The notes below the pieces were generated by a model. It was not told where the DNA came from. It made no database searches and was given only the letters and a program-made list of their open reading frames with translations. Positions 34,968 through 43,414 of a stretch of 64,000 nucleotides of DNA are shown here, piece by piece (within the stretch, counting starts at the first letter, position 1; every line of letters starts with the position of its first letter). The stretch covers positions 1 through 64,000 of the forward strand of contig NZ_RWIT01000019.1 of the NCBI RefSeq assembly GCF_003944715.1, given 5' to 3'. Source of the DNA: Hymenobacter rigui (GTDB taxonomy: Bacteria > Bacteroidota > Bacteroidia > Cytophagales > Hymenobacteraceae). A program made the translations under genes and the position numbers.

Positions 34968-35003
34968 AAAAAGCCCCTGGCGTATTCACGTCAGGGGCTT
35001 TTT
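34968..35003. terminator. Bidirectional hairpin terminator
   Basis: A 12-bp stem (34968-34979 with 34992-35003) with flanking A and T runs between the deacetylase gene and the convergent rhodanese gene. Confidence 0.8.
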
Positions 35004-35068
35004 GTGTCTTTGCTCGGTGTGTGCTTTCAGAATAAGCGAAGCGAGTTGGGCCGCAAGAATAAGCAGCT

Positions 35069-35497
35069 CTATTTCTTCACGCCCTGCTTGTTAAGCTCCT
35101 CGTACGCGCCGGCATTCAAGACTTTTTTAAAGCCTTTGTCCTGCATCACCAAACCAGCCTGATTGCTGCGGTTGCCGGAGCGGCAGTACAACACGTACAC
35201 GTTGTTTGGGTCGAGGGTAGTGAGTTGGGAGGCGAAGTCCGGAGATTTGAAATCAAGATTTTTGGCCCCGGCAAGATGCCCGGCAGCGTATTCCTCCGGA
35301 GTACGCACGTCGAGCAGTATGGTGTTGGGCTGCTGGAGTAGAGCCTTGGCTTCCTGGGGCGGAATTTTAGTGACACTCGGGGCCGCTACTGTTGGCGTCG
35401 GAATTTTAGGCTGCGCATTAGTTACCGGCAGAGACGACTGAGCATACGTTGCTGCGGAAATTGACACAAGCAGAGCCGTGAGACAGAGAATACGCAT
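35069..35497 (-). CDS. Exported rhodanese-like protein
   Basis: 142 residues with a signal peptide (cleavage near TYAQ). Rhodanese domain from about 44: LLDVRTPEEYAAGHLAGA and the active loop YCRSGNRS, which holds the catalytic Cys. A single-domain, periplasmic sulfur carrier or thiosulfate sulfurtransferase. Monocistronic. Confidence 0.88.
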   Translation of the reverse strand: MRILCLTALLVSISAATYAQSSLPVTNAQPKIPTPTVAAPSVTKIPPQEAKALLQQPNTILLDVRTPEEYAAGHLAGAKNLDFKSPDFASQLTTLDPNNVYVLYCRSGNRSNQAGLVMQDKGFKKVLNAGAYEELNKQGVKK

Positions 35498-35615
35498 AGT
35501 GGTAAAATTCTGGAGGTGAATACCTTATTCTGAAAAGACGCCAAGCCTTGGCCAATGTTGCAACAGCCGCGGCACGGGCCGCCTCTCAACGTAGGGCCTT
35601 ACGCGCAGAATACGG

Positions 35616-37745
35616 TTAAAACAAAGAGCCTTGCTGACCTGCCCCAGCAGCCGGCCGTGAGGTTTCAGAAGTGCCCTCCGCTGGCGCAGCGGCGGCTTCC
35701 TCCGGAGTTTCGGCTTCGTCGGTGGCGGTGGGGAGCATGGCCAGCAGGTCGGTTTCGCCGATGATGGGCACGTTGAGCGAAGTGGCTTTTTCGCGCTTGG
35801 CGGGGCCCATTTTGTCGCCGGCCACCAGGTAGCTGAGCTTCTTGCTGATGCTGCCCGTGATTTTGCCGCCGTGCTGCTCAATCAGGTGCTGCAGCTCCTC
35901 GCGGCTATGCTGCTCAAATACGCCTGATAGCACAAACGTCAGGCCGGCCAGCCGGTCGCTTTGGGGCTGGGGAGCCTCGCCGGTGAGGGCCAGTTGCAAC
36001 CCGGCTGCCCGCAGACGCTCGATCAGCTGCTGGTTCTCGGGCTCCTGAAACCACGCCGCCGCCGACTCGGCAATGACGCCGCCCACTTCGGGCACGGCGG
36101 CCAGCTCAGTGGCCGTGGCGGCGGCTAGGGCCTCCACGGTGCGGTAGTGGTTCACGAGCTTCTCGGCCACGGTTTCGCCCACGTACCGGATGCCCAGCCC
36201 GAACAGCACCCGGTCAAAAGGCACCTGCTTGCTGGCTTCGAGCCCGGCCATGAGCCGCTGCACCGATTTTTCGCCCATGCGGTCCAGCTGGGCCAGCTCG
36301 GCGGCTTTGGCGGGCAGGTCGTAGAGCGAGGCGGCGTCCGTCACCAGGCTCAGGTCGAAGAAGCGGCCCACGGTTTCGGCGCCCAGCCCGTCGATGTTCA
36401 GGGCTTTGCGCGACACGAAGTGCTCCAGCTTGGCTTTGCGCTGGGGCGGGCAACCCCGGTCGTTGGGGCAGCGGAAGTGGGCCTCGCCCTCGGGCCGGAT
36501 CAGCGGGGTGCCGCAGGCCGGGCACTCGGTGGGGTACACAATGGGTTGGCTGTCGGCGGGGCGGGCGGCCACGTCAACCCCGGTAATCTTCGGGATAATC
36601 TCGCCGCCTTTTTCCACGAACACCATGTCGCCGAGGCGCAAATCGAGGGCGGCAATCTGGTTGGCATTGTGCACCGAGGCGCGCTTCACCACGGTGCCGG
36701 CCAGGGGCACCGGGTCGAGCAGGGCCACCGGCGTAACGGCCCCGGTGCGGCCTACCTGGTACTGAATGGCCTGCAAACGGGTACGGCCGGCCTCGGCGGG
36801 GTACTTGTAGGCAATGGCCCAGCGGGGACTCTTGGCCGTGAAGCCCAGCAGCTCCTGCTGGCGGAAGTCATCTACCTTAATTACGATGCCATCCGTAGCC
36901 ACCGGCAGCTCAAACCGCTGCTTGTCCCACTGATGCACGAAATCCAGCACTTCCTCGATGGTGCCGCACCGCCGCCAGGTATCCGACACCGGCAGGCCCC
37001 AGGCGCGCAAAGCTTCCAGCGAGGCGCTGTGGGTGGGGAACTGGTTGCGGCCGGGCATCAGAAAGGAGTAGGCGTAGAAGCGCAGCTTGCGGGCGGCCAC
37101 CTGGGCCGAGTCCTGCAGCTTGAGCGCACCCGAGGCGGCGTTGCGCGGGTTGGCCAGCAGGGCCTCACCGTTGGCTTCGCGCTCCTGGTTCAGCTCGGCA
37201 AACACGGGCAGGGGCATGAAAATCTCGCCGCGCACCTCAAACTCGGGGGGCTGGGGGGCACCCTCGGGGCGCAGGTGCAGCGGCAGGTTCCGGATGGTGC
37301 GCACGTTGCTGGTCACCACGTCGCCGCGGGTACTGTCGCCGCGCGTAACGCCTTGCGTGAGCTGGCCTTGCTGGTAGGCCAGGCTCATGGCCACGCCGTC
37401 GAACTTCAGCTCGCACACGTAGGCCACATCGGCCCCCTCTAGGCCCCGGCGCACCCGCTCGTCGAACTCGCGCAAATCGGCTTCGGAGTAGGTGTTGCCC
37501 AGGCTGAGCATGGGGTAGCGGTGCTCGGCCGTGGGAAACTGCTTGGTGATGGTGCCGCCCACGCGCTGGGTGGGGGAGTTGGGGTGGGCCAGGTCCGGGT
37601 ACTGCTGCTCCAGCCGGGCCAGTTGCGCCAGCAGCTCGTCAAACTCCTGGTCGGATACCTCGCTGATGTCGCGCTGGTAGTATTGGTAGTTGAGGTGGTG
37701 CAGGCGCTCGGTAAGGGCGGTTATCTGTTGCTGAATATCAGTCAT
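35616..37745 (-). CDS. ligA: NAD-dependent DNA ligase
   Basis: 709 residues, essential DNA ligase. Adenylation domain: Lys114 in CELKFDGVAM, RGDSTRGDVV near 148. OB fold, then a zinc finger near 430-455 (CPACGTPLIRPEGE, CPNDRGC), a helix-hairpin-helix region, and a C-terminal BRCT domain (about 610-690; GLTFVLSGVF, ITGSISKKL). The tail after that is acidic and Ala-rich. The start is the ATG at 37745; the longer frame above it has no homology. Confidence 0.97.
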   Translation of the reverse strand: MTDIQQQITALTERLHHLNYQYYQRDISEVSDQEFDELLAQLARLEQQYPDLAHPNSPTQRVGGTITKQFPTAEHRYPMLSLGNTYSEADLREFDERVRRGLEGADVAYVCELKFDGVAMSLAYQQGQLTQGVTRGDSTRGDVVTSNVRTIRNLPLHLRPEGAPQPPEFEVRGEIFMPLPVFAELNQEREANGEALLANPRNAASGALKLQDSAQVAARKLRFYAYSFLMPGRNQFPTHSASLEALRAWGLPVSDTWRRCGTIEEVLDFVHQWDKQRFELPVATDGIVIKVDDFRQQELLGFTAKSPRWAIAYKYPAEAGRTRLQAIQYQVGRTGAVTPVALLDPVPLAGTVVKRASVHNANQIAALDLRLGDMVFVEKGGEIIPKITGVDVAARPADSQPIVYPTECPACGTPLIRPEGEAHFRCPNDRGCPPQRKAKLEHFVSRKALNIDGLGAETVGRFFDLSLVTDAASLYDLPAKAAELAQLDRMGEKSVQRLMAGLEASKQVPFDRVLFGLGIRYVGETVAEKLVNHYRTVEALAAATATELAAVPEVGGVIAESAAAWFQEPENQQLIERLRAAGLQLALTGEAPQPQSDRLAGLTFVLSGVFEQHSREELQHLIEQHGGKITGSISKKLSYLVAGDKMGPAKREKATSLNVPIIGETDLLAMLPTATDEAETPEEAAAAPAEGTSETSRPAAGAGQQGSLF

Positions 37746-37858
37746 GATGCGGGGCGGCGGATTAGGGCTGCAAGCTACAAAGTAGCGGATTTTTGAGGCC
37801 GGTTTCACGCAGTGGTTGCGCATTGAATGGCTATTGCAAGCTACTGCGTGGAAAAAAG

Positions 37859-37888
37859 AAAGCCCCGGCCGGAGAGGGCCAGGGCTTT
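37859..37888 (-). terminator. Hairpin terminator of the DUF4920 gene
   Basis: An imperfect stem (aaagccc with gggcttt, ggcc in the middle) just downstream of the DUF4920 stop at 37906 on the minus strand. Confidence 0.55.
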
Positions 37889-37905
37889 GTCAGAAATGAA
37901 AAAAT

Positions 37906-38418
37906 CTACTCCGCTACCAGCACCCCGTCGGCCTCGAAGTTGAGCTGCTGCTGAGGCTGGGTAATGGCAGCTACCTCTTTATCTGATTTGCCGGCATCCT
38001 TGGCGTAGTGCTGCAAATCGGACACCGGCACCGTTTCGCGGTGGGCCCATCCATTGATGACCACGGTTTTACCGCTGATGTCCTTAGGCACGAAAAAGGC
38101 GTAATCCTTGAACCGGACGCGCATTTCCTGGCCTTCGGGGGTTTTCATCGTCAGCCAGCAGCCCTTGGCTTGGCACACGGCGTCGGCCTTGCCCACCAGC
38201 TTTACCTGCGCCGAATCCTGGCTGCCCAGTACCGTATTCAAAGCCGAAAGCGGCTGAGCTCCTTCGGCGGTAATAGCCGCGCCGTAGGTTTTGCCGGTCA
38301 CGGTCAGGGCTGGAGCTTCGGTAGCAGCAGGCGGCGCGGCGGCAGTTTCGATTTTGGACTGAGGCTGGCAGGAAGCCAGTAGAAGCAGAGCGGCCGGCAG
38401 AATGGGCAGGATACGCAT
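37906..38418 (-). CDS. DUF4920 lipoprotein
   Basis: 170 residues. Lipoprotein signal LASC (Cys17). The conserved DUF4920 core is visible: GKTYGAAI near 43, VVINGWAHRETVPVSDLQHYAKDAG near 118 and CQAKGCWL near 82, which contains two Cys. Function unknown; the family is predicted to sit in the periplasm. Confidence 0.85.
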   Translation of the reverse strand: MRILPILPAALLLLASCQPQSKIETAAAPPAATEAPALTVTGKTYGAAITAEGAQPLSALNTVLGSQDSAQVKLVGKADAVCQAKGCWLTMKTPEGQEMRVRFKDYAFFVPKDISGKTVVINGWAHRETVPVSDLQHYAKDAGKSDKEVAAITQPQQQLNFEADGVLVAE

Positions 38419-38463
38419 GGCGGAGGAAGAAATCAGGAGAACAAAGGATTTATGGTCCTGAAC

Positions 38464-39264
38464 TTACGATTTTTTGACCTTGTACTTCTCCTTAAACTTC
38501 GGTTGAGCAGCCGATTCAGATGCCTGATGAATGGCGGAAAGCACCCGGACCTGGTCCAGCTTGCCCTTCTTGTCATAAATTTCAGTTTTCACTATCCCCG
38601 TTCCGGGCGAGTAGTAATCTACCACTTTCATAGTGGTACGCATGACCATATCGGCGCGGGCCACGGTGGCGCTTTCCCGCTCAGCCTCTACCCGGTAGCA
38701 CTGGAAAGTACCCGCCGGAGTGGTAATGGTTTCCATGCCCGTAACACGGCGCTTTTGCACGGTTGTATACACTCTGGCAATGTCTACGGCGGTACTGCTG
38801 ACCTGCACGGAAACGCCGCCGCTAGGTATTTCCGTGCCTACGCCGGGCTGATTGGGCCAGGCCAGCGGTGTCGGGGTGTAGGCAAAGCGCCGGTCGCGGA
38901 AGGAGCGTAAGCTTTCCGGGTTCAATTCAGCCATGCCATCGGTAAAGCTGGTATCCTGGCGGCAGCGGAACGTAAGATCCTGCTGGTTCAGCAAGTGGTT
39001 TTTGGTGTCGTAGGTGCCGCTTTTCACCAGAGCCGTAGTGGTGGTTACCGTCTTTTTTTTGTTCTGCTCGGTTCCCAGGCTTACTACTCGTTGCCGAATC
39101 GTGCCCACGGCTTTGCCGTTCGCATCCTGAAGCTGGTATACACGCTCCATTTTATCGAGTAGTCCAAACGGGTGGGTGCAGTCAGCGGAAGTGACAGGAG
39201 TCTGCGCCTGGGCAGCAGGTACAGCTAACAGCAAGGCGGTCAGGGAAATGAGGAATCGGGGCAT
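38464..39264 (-). CDS. Secreted hypothetical protein, DUF3108-like
   Basis: 266 residues with a signal peptide (PAAQAQ). The domain (about 30-250) is all-beta with a repeated pattern of lipoprotein-like strands (RVYTTVQKRRVTGMETI, VVDYYSPGTGIVKTEI) and resembles the DUF3108/TapB-like periplasmic proteins seen in Bacteroidota, often beside TonB receptors. I cannot place it firmly. The start at 39264 opens the signal. Confidence 0.65.
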   Translation of the reverse strand: MPRFLISLTALLLAVPAAQAQTPVTSADCTHPFGLLDKMERVYQLQDANGKAVGTIRQRVVSLGTEQNKKKTVTTTTALVKSGTYDTKNHLLNQQDLTFRCRQDTSFTDGMAELNPESLRSFRDRRFAYTPTPLAWPNQPGVGTEIPSGGVSVQVSSTAVDIARVYTTVQKRRVTGMETITTPAGTFQCYRVEAERESATVARADMVMRTTMKVVDYYSPGTGIVKTEIYDKKGKLDQVRVLSAIHQASESAAQPKFKEKYKVKKS

Positions 39265-39522
39265 AGGGCAGTAAAATGGGTGGAAATCCAGCCGTTGGGC
39301 CTGCATACGCAAGCCGGATATTTTGGATTTAGGACGGAAACCCGGGCTGGTTCCGGGTAAGAGGCAAAGGTCTTGCCAACCGGTGCGCGTAACCTGCTCC
39401 GGCCGGCCTCGTTTGGATATGCCTGAGCATTTGCAGTCCGCCTGCTCTCGGCAGGCCCATACATCCGCAGCAATTGCGCTTATTTAGCAGCTGCTTTTCT
39501 CTCACATCCCCCAACTCATTCT

Positions 39523-39756
39523 ATGCCGGACCAACCAACTTCCTGGGCTGATACCGCTGCCTCGCTGCTCTCCAAGCTTTCAGGCAGGGTAGAGCTAGCC
39601 CTCAATTTCGAGCAGATGGAGCTGCAGGTACCGAATCCGCAGAACCCTGCCACGCCCACCACTTGGCGGCTGAACGGCTCGTTGCGCATCCGTACCCGCG
39701 GCGAGAACCCGCCCAGCAATATGCTGCCGCCCGCAACGCCTTCGTCCCTTGGCTAG
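39523..39756 (+). CDS. Hypothetical protein, first part of a possible frameshifted gene
   Basis: 77 residues, opening MPDQPTSWADTAASLLSKLSG, with ALNFEQMELQVPNPQNP and RLNGSLRIRTRG, a beta-type pattern like the ORF that overlaps its end. It ends in TAG at 39754-39756, where a second frame opens at 39749. Both have similar composition and no signal, so they may be one gene split by a frameshift, or two coupled genes. Unknown function. Confidence 0.5.
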   Translation: MPDQPTSWADTAASLLSKLSGRVELALNFEQMELQVPNPQNPATPTTWRLNGSLRIRTRGENPPSNMLPPATPSSLG

Positions 39757-40093
39757 TGGTCTGGATATCGAAGCGCGGCTGGTTATCAGTTTCGATGGTG
39801 ACGATATCCAGGTGGCGGGTTCCGGCGGCTACCTGATTGTGAACGTGCCCAGCCAGCGGGTGCTGGATAAGCTTACCAGCGGGCCTCCTAAAGACCCCAA
39901 CGCGCCACCCAGGCCCAAAACCCCGGGCACCGACCCGCTGCAGCAGCTCAATGACCTGGCCCGACAGCTGGGCCTGGTGCTGGACCTGCGGGTGGCGGGT
40001 AAAACGTATGTTACTTTCGGTACGGGCCGTTCCCCAAAAATTACCCTCAATGCCGTGCTGGGTAAAATAGGCTCGTTTTTCAGTAAGTCCTGA
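39749..40093 (+). CDS. Hypothetical protein, second part of a possible frameshifted gene
   Basis: 114 residues beginning at a TTG that overlaps the stop of the previous frame. It has IEARLVISFDGDDIQVAGSGG and DLRVAGKTYVTFGTG segments similar in style to the first part, a Pro-rich middle, and an SFFSKS end. If real as a separate gene it uses a weak TTG start; if not, it is the C-terminal half of a single 190-residue protein. Confidence 0.5.
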   Translation: MASGLDIEARLVISFDGDDIQVAGSGGYLIVNVPSQRVLDKLTSGPPKDPNAPPRPKTPGTDPLQQLNDLARQLGLVLDLRVAGKTYVTFGTGRSPKITLNAVLGKIGSFFSKS

Positions 40094-40288
40094 TCGGTTT
40101 TTCGGGCTTGCGCAACGGTTACTAAGCTCCTGTGTCTGACGTGCGTAACGCCTGAAAGTCGTACGTCGGACGCAGGAGTTTCTGCGTATCTTGGTTGGAA
40201 GCTCTTTCGCGGAACACGGCTGCCGTGGCCGGAACTAAAGGGTTTGCAATTGGTTTGCTACTTCGCACGCACGTTTGTTTTTGCCCGT

Positions 40289-40933
40289 ATGAACTCTGAT
40301 TCTGAAAGCAGCAATAAGGTTGGCGCCAACCGCCCGGCTTCGACCCTGAAACGCATGGAAGGCGTGCCGTTGCTGTTGATGATGCTGTACGTGGGGCTGG
40401 CGGGCATAACAGTGCTGTTTGTAGTGCTGGTAGCCGCGTACGCCTATACCCGTTTTCACAACGGTGCCTCTACTGGTATCTATCCGTTGCCGCGCTATTT
40501 CTCGCTGAGTACCATTGTACTCCTTATCAGCAGCTACGTCATTGCCCAGGCGCAGCGCCTGTATGCGCAGGATAACCTGCGCGCCCTGGCTCGGTGCCTG
40601 GGAGCTACTTTTCTGCTCAGCAGCATCTTTGCGGGACTGCAGGCCCTAGGATGGCAGGAGCTTAAGCAACAGGGATTCAACTTTACGGGAAAAGCCAGCG
40701 GTACCTTCGTGTACCTGATTTCGGGTGTGCACGTGGTGCACGTGCTGGGTGGTATGCTGTTTCTGCTGGTGCTGCTGCTCCGCACCCACCATGCCTCCCG
40801 CGACGCGGTGCGAAGCCTAGTATTCATCCGCAACCCGTACCGCCGCCTGCAGCTGCGCATGATTACGCTGTACTGGCATTTTATTGACGGGGTGTGGCTG
40901 GCGCTGTTTGCGGCGTTTCTGTTTCTGTATTAA
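40289..40933 (+). CDS. Cytochrome c oxidase subunit III-like membrane protein
   Basis: 214 residues with five membrane helices. The motif YWHFIDGVWLALF at the end and VHVVHVLGGMLFLLVLL are typical of heme-copper oxidase subunit III (COX3), which helps stabilise the oxidase and proton entry. The N-terminus (SESSNKVGANRPASTLKRM) is short and polar. No other oxidase subunit is in the window, so it is a lone homologue, perhaps expressed with a distant operon. A 23-bp terminator follows. Confidence 0.8.
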   Translation: MNSDSESSNKVGANRPASTLKRMEGVPLLLMMLYVGLAGITVLFVVLVAAYAYTRFHNGASTGIYPLPRYFSLSTIVLLISSYVIAQAQRLYAQDNLRALARCLGATFLLSSIFAGLQALGWQELKQQGFNFTGKASGTFVYLISGVHVVHVLGGMLFLLVLLLRTHHASRDAVRSLVFIRNPYRRLQLRMITLYWHFIDGVWLALFAAFLFLY

Positions 40934-40953
40934 GCACCCTCTGCAAGTAAGCA

Positions 40954-41018
40954 GCAGTGAAAAAGAAAGCGTCCTGTTCCGGCATTGTGCCAGGGCAGGA
41001 CGCTTTCTTTTTCACTGC
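40954..41018. terminator. Bidirectional hairpin terminator, 23-bp perfect stem
   Basis: 40954-40976 pairs perfectly with 40996-41018, between the convergent COX3-like and gliding-motility genes. Confidence 0.85.
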
Positions 41019-41032
41019 TATATCGGGATACC

Positions 41033-43282
41033 TCAGTTGGCAATAGTCACGGTGCCTTTGTACTTCTTGCCGTCGGTGAATTCAATCAGGTAGAAATATA
41101 CACCGGCGGGCAGCCCCCCACCATCCCAGCGGAAAGCCCGGTTGTTGGTAGTAAACACCCGGTTGCCCCAGCGTGAGAAAATCTGAATATCGGCAAAACG
41201 AGAATCGCAGAAATCAAGCGGCAAATTGGCCTGCGCGTTATCAAGGGTGAAGTAGTCGTTTTTGCCATCCACCTGATACGGGGTGATGATGTTGGGCGGC
41301 AGGAAGGGCTGCTCCGATGGAGCTTCCACCTCAAACCGCACGGTACGCGTGCGGGGCTGTGGCCGACAGGTGGTTTCCTGCAGCGTGAACGTCACTTCAA
41401 GCCCGTTGCGGCGCACTGCCTCACAGTCGCCCACCCAGCGGAATGTGGCGGACGCGCTGCCTGCGCCATTGCGGGGCGTAAACGTCATGCCCACTGCTGA
41501 CATCTCAAAGCCGTTTCCGGCGGCCGTCAGGGCCAGGGCGTCATTATCGGCATCGGTACCAGTCAGGGTGGCTTCAAACACGCCCCCAACCGGCCGCCGC
41601 ACAATGGTGATGGAGTCGGCGGCAATGGGTGGAGCGAAGGACGTGGTCAGCAACGGCGGCTTATTGGCGTACTCAATCTGCACGGGAATTACCAGGCTGG
41701 TGGCCTGCCGGTCGTTGCAGGGCGAGGCCGCCGCCGTAAACTCAAACTCATACAACGGCTTATCCACCGCCCGGCAGTCGACGCGCCAGCTGAAGCGGCC
41801 GTTGAGCTGGTTGCCGGCGGCCCCCAGCGTGAGAGTCGCGCCCAGGTTGCCGGGCGTGAAGCCTTTGCCAGTCATTTCCAGCGTCAGCGGATCATTTTCG
41901 GGGTCCGTGGCCACTAAATCAAAAGTTATCAGGTCGCCTACTTTGGCCCGGATGGGCAGCACGGCCGTGGAGCGTAGCCGCGGGGCTGAGTTGGGGTCGG
42001 GAACGGAGGTAAAAGCTACCCGCACGGTGTCGCGCTTGGGCAGGCTACAGCCGTTGTCAGCTACAATTACATCCAGCAGATATACTTTGCCTTTGGTATT
42101 GAAGCAGTTGGGGAAACAGAGCCGGGAGGTTACAGTATCGGGCAGGCCGGGCGCGTGCACGGTGCCCTGCAGTACACTCAGCGTGGGCAGGGTGGCATTG
42201 AAATTCACCGGGCTCAGCGACAGGGTAAGTGCCGAGGTGGGGTCGGGGTCGGTGAAGCGGAGCGTTACGCAGCGGTTGTTGCCGGGCGTGAGGCGCAGCG
42301 TATCGCGCCCGACCTGGTAGGCCTGGGTAGAACCCGGCAGCTGCATCAGCACCTTAGGCCGGGCATTGGTGGGGCAGTTAATCACCTTCAGCTGAAAGTC
42401 GCGCCGTGCCTCGCCCAGCCGAACCCCCTTGCGATACTCGGTGCATCGGATGCCGAACACAAACAGCCCCAACTGGGTGGGCCGCACCTCCAGCCGGCCC
42501 GTGAGGCGGCCAATGGAAAGGGTGGGAGCCCCCGGAATCTGGTTGATGGTGCTGAGGCCCGGCAGCCAGTTGATGGGTTGATAAGGAGCTGGATCCGCAA
42601 AGCCAGGGTTTGGAAACGTAGCGGTAGAATGGCCATTGAGGGGCGTTACCAGGTCATACACCAGAGAGTCGCCGTCTACATCCTGCCCCCCGAAGTTGTA
42701 ATAAAACAGCTCCCCCCGGCAGGCATAGTCGCTGAGGGGCGGAAAGATGCGCGGCGTGGAATTGCGCAGAGCCTGCCCGTTGCGCGTGACGGGCGGAAAC
42801 TCCAGATAAAACGTCTGGGCGGCCCCGCCAGGATTCACAATGTTGCTGATGCCATTGTTGCGGCAGCACCGCTCTACGGCAACGTAGTAGCCGGCGGCAT
42901 TGGCGTACTGCTGCGCCGTAAGCGTGATGTTGCTGCTGTACACAATGCGGCGCGTCACCAGGTCGGGAGTGGAGCAGGCCGGGCTGGTATAGCTCACCAG
43001 CGTGTTGCTTAGCTGGGGCAGCGTAAGATTGACCATGCGGCGGTTGCTGCCTTTCTCGAAAATGCTGGCTACCATCGAGGGGTCGAGGGCGCCCGGCTGG
43101 CCATTTACGGCATCGAAGTACAGATTCAGCGTCAGGCGGTACATGTCCCCACTCACGTACTGCAGGTCCAGCTCGCCGCCCACAATGTGCGTGGCCCGGG
43201 CCTGCGGCAGCAGCCACAGGCACAAGAGTAGCGGCAGCAATATGCCCCGAAGAAGCCGGTGGATAAGGGTAGAGGAGTGCAT
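41033..43282 (-). CDS. Gliding motility-associated C-terminal domain protein (T9SS type B)
   Basis: 749 residues with a signal peptide ending at ARATH. The body has several beta-sandwich/cadherin-like repeats (e.g. DPNSAPRLRSTAVLPIRAKVGDL, DADNDALALT), typical of large surface adhesins. The C-terminal region (about 660-749) is the gliding-motility CTD: PNIITPYQVDGKNDYFTLDN, IQIFSRWGNRVF, WDGGGLPAGVYFYLIEF, which sends it out through the type IX secretion system and onto the cell surface. Role likely in surface adhesion or motility. Confidence 0.85.
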   Translation of the reverse strand: MHSSTLIHRLLRGILLPLLLCLWLLPQARATHIVGGELDLQYVSGDMYRLTLNLYFDAVNGQPGALDPSMVASIFEKGSNRRMVNLTLPQLSNTLVSYTSPACSTPDLVTRRIVYSSNITLTAQQYANAAGYYVAVERCCRNNGISNIVNPGGAAQTFYLEFPPVTRNGQALRNSTPRIFPPLSDYACRGELFYYNFGGQDVDGDSLVYDLVTPLNGHSTATFPNPGFADPAPYQPINWLPGLSTINQIPGAPTLSIGRLTGRLEVRPTQLGLFVFGIRCTEYRKGVRLGEARRDFQLKVINCPTNARPKVLMQLPGSTQAYQVGRDTLRLTPGNNRCVTLRFTDPDPTSALTLSLSPVNFNATLPTLSVLQGTVHAPGLPDTVTSRLCFPNCFNTKGKVYLLDVIVADNGCSLPKRDTVRVAFTSVPDPNSAPRLRSTAVLPIRAKVGDLITFDLVATDPENDPLTLEMTGKGFTPGNLGATLTLGAAGNQLNGRFSWRVDCRAVDKPLYEFEFTAAASPCNDRQATSLVIPVQIEYANKPPLLTTSFAPPIAADSITIVRRPVGGVFEATLTGTDADNDALALTAAGNGFEMSAVGMTFTPRNGAGSASATFRWVGDCEAVRRNGLEVTFTLQETTCRPQPRTRTVRFEVEAPSEQPFLPPNIITPYQVDGKNDYFTLDNAQANLPLDFCDSRFADIQIFSRWGNRVFTTNNRAFRWDGGGLPAGVYFYLIEFTDGKKYKGTVTIAN

Positions 43283-43414
43283 CCGATAAATGGCAGGTAA
43301 AGCAGGTGTAAGGAAAGATACAACGAGTTAAGTCAATGCCGACGCTTGGTCCATTCTTTCTGTAGTTTGCAGCGTACCTTACGCAGCCATCCTATACTTC
43401 ATAGCTTCTCCTGT

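Noticed and set aside
36147..37442. A 431-codon frame on the plus strand opposite ligA
   Set aside because: It lies antisense to a well conserved ligase gene and is made up of Gly, His and Ala-rich sequence, as expected of a GC-rich antisense shadow.
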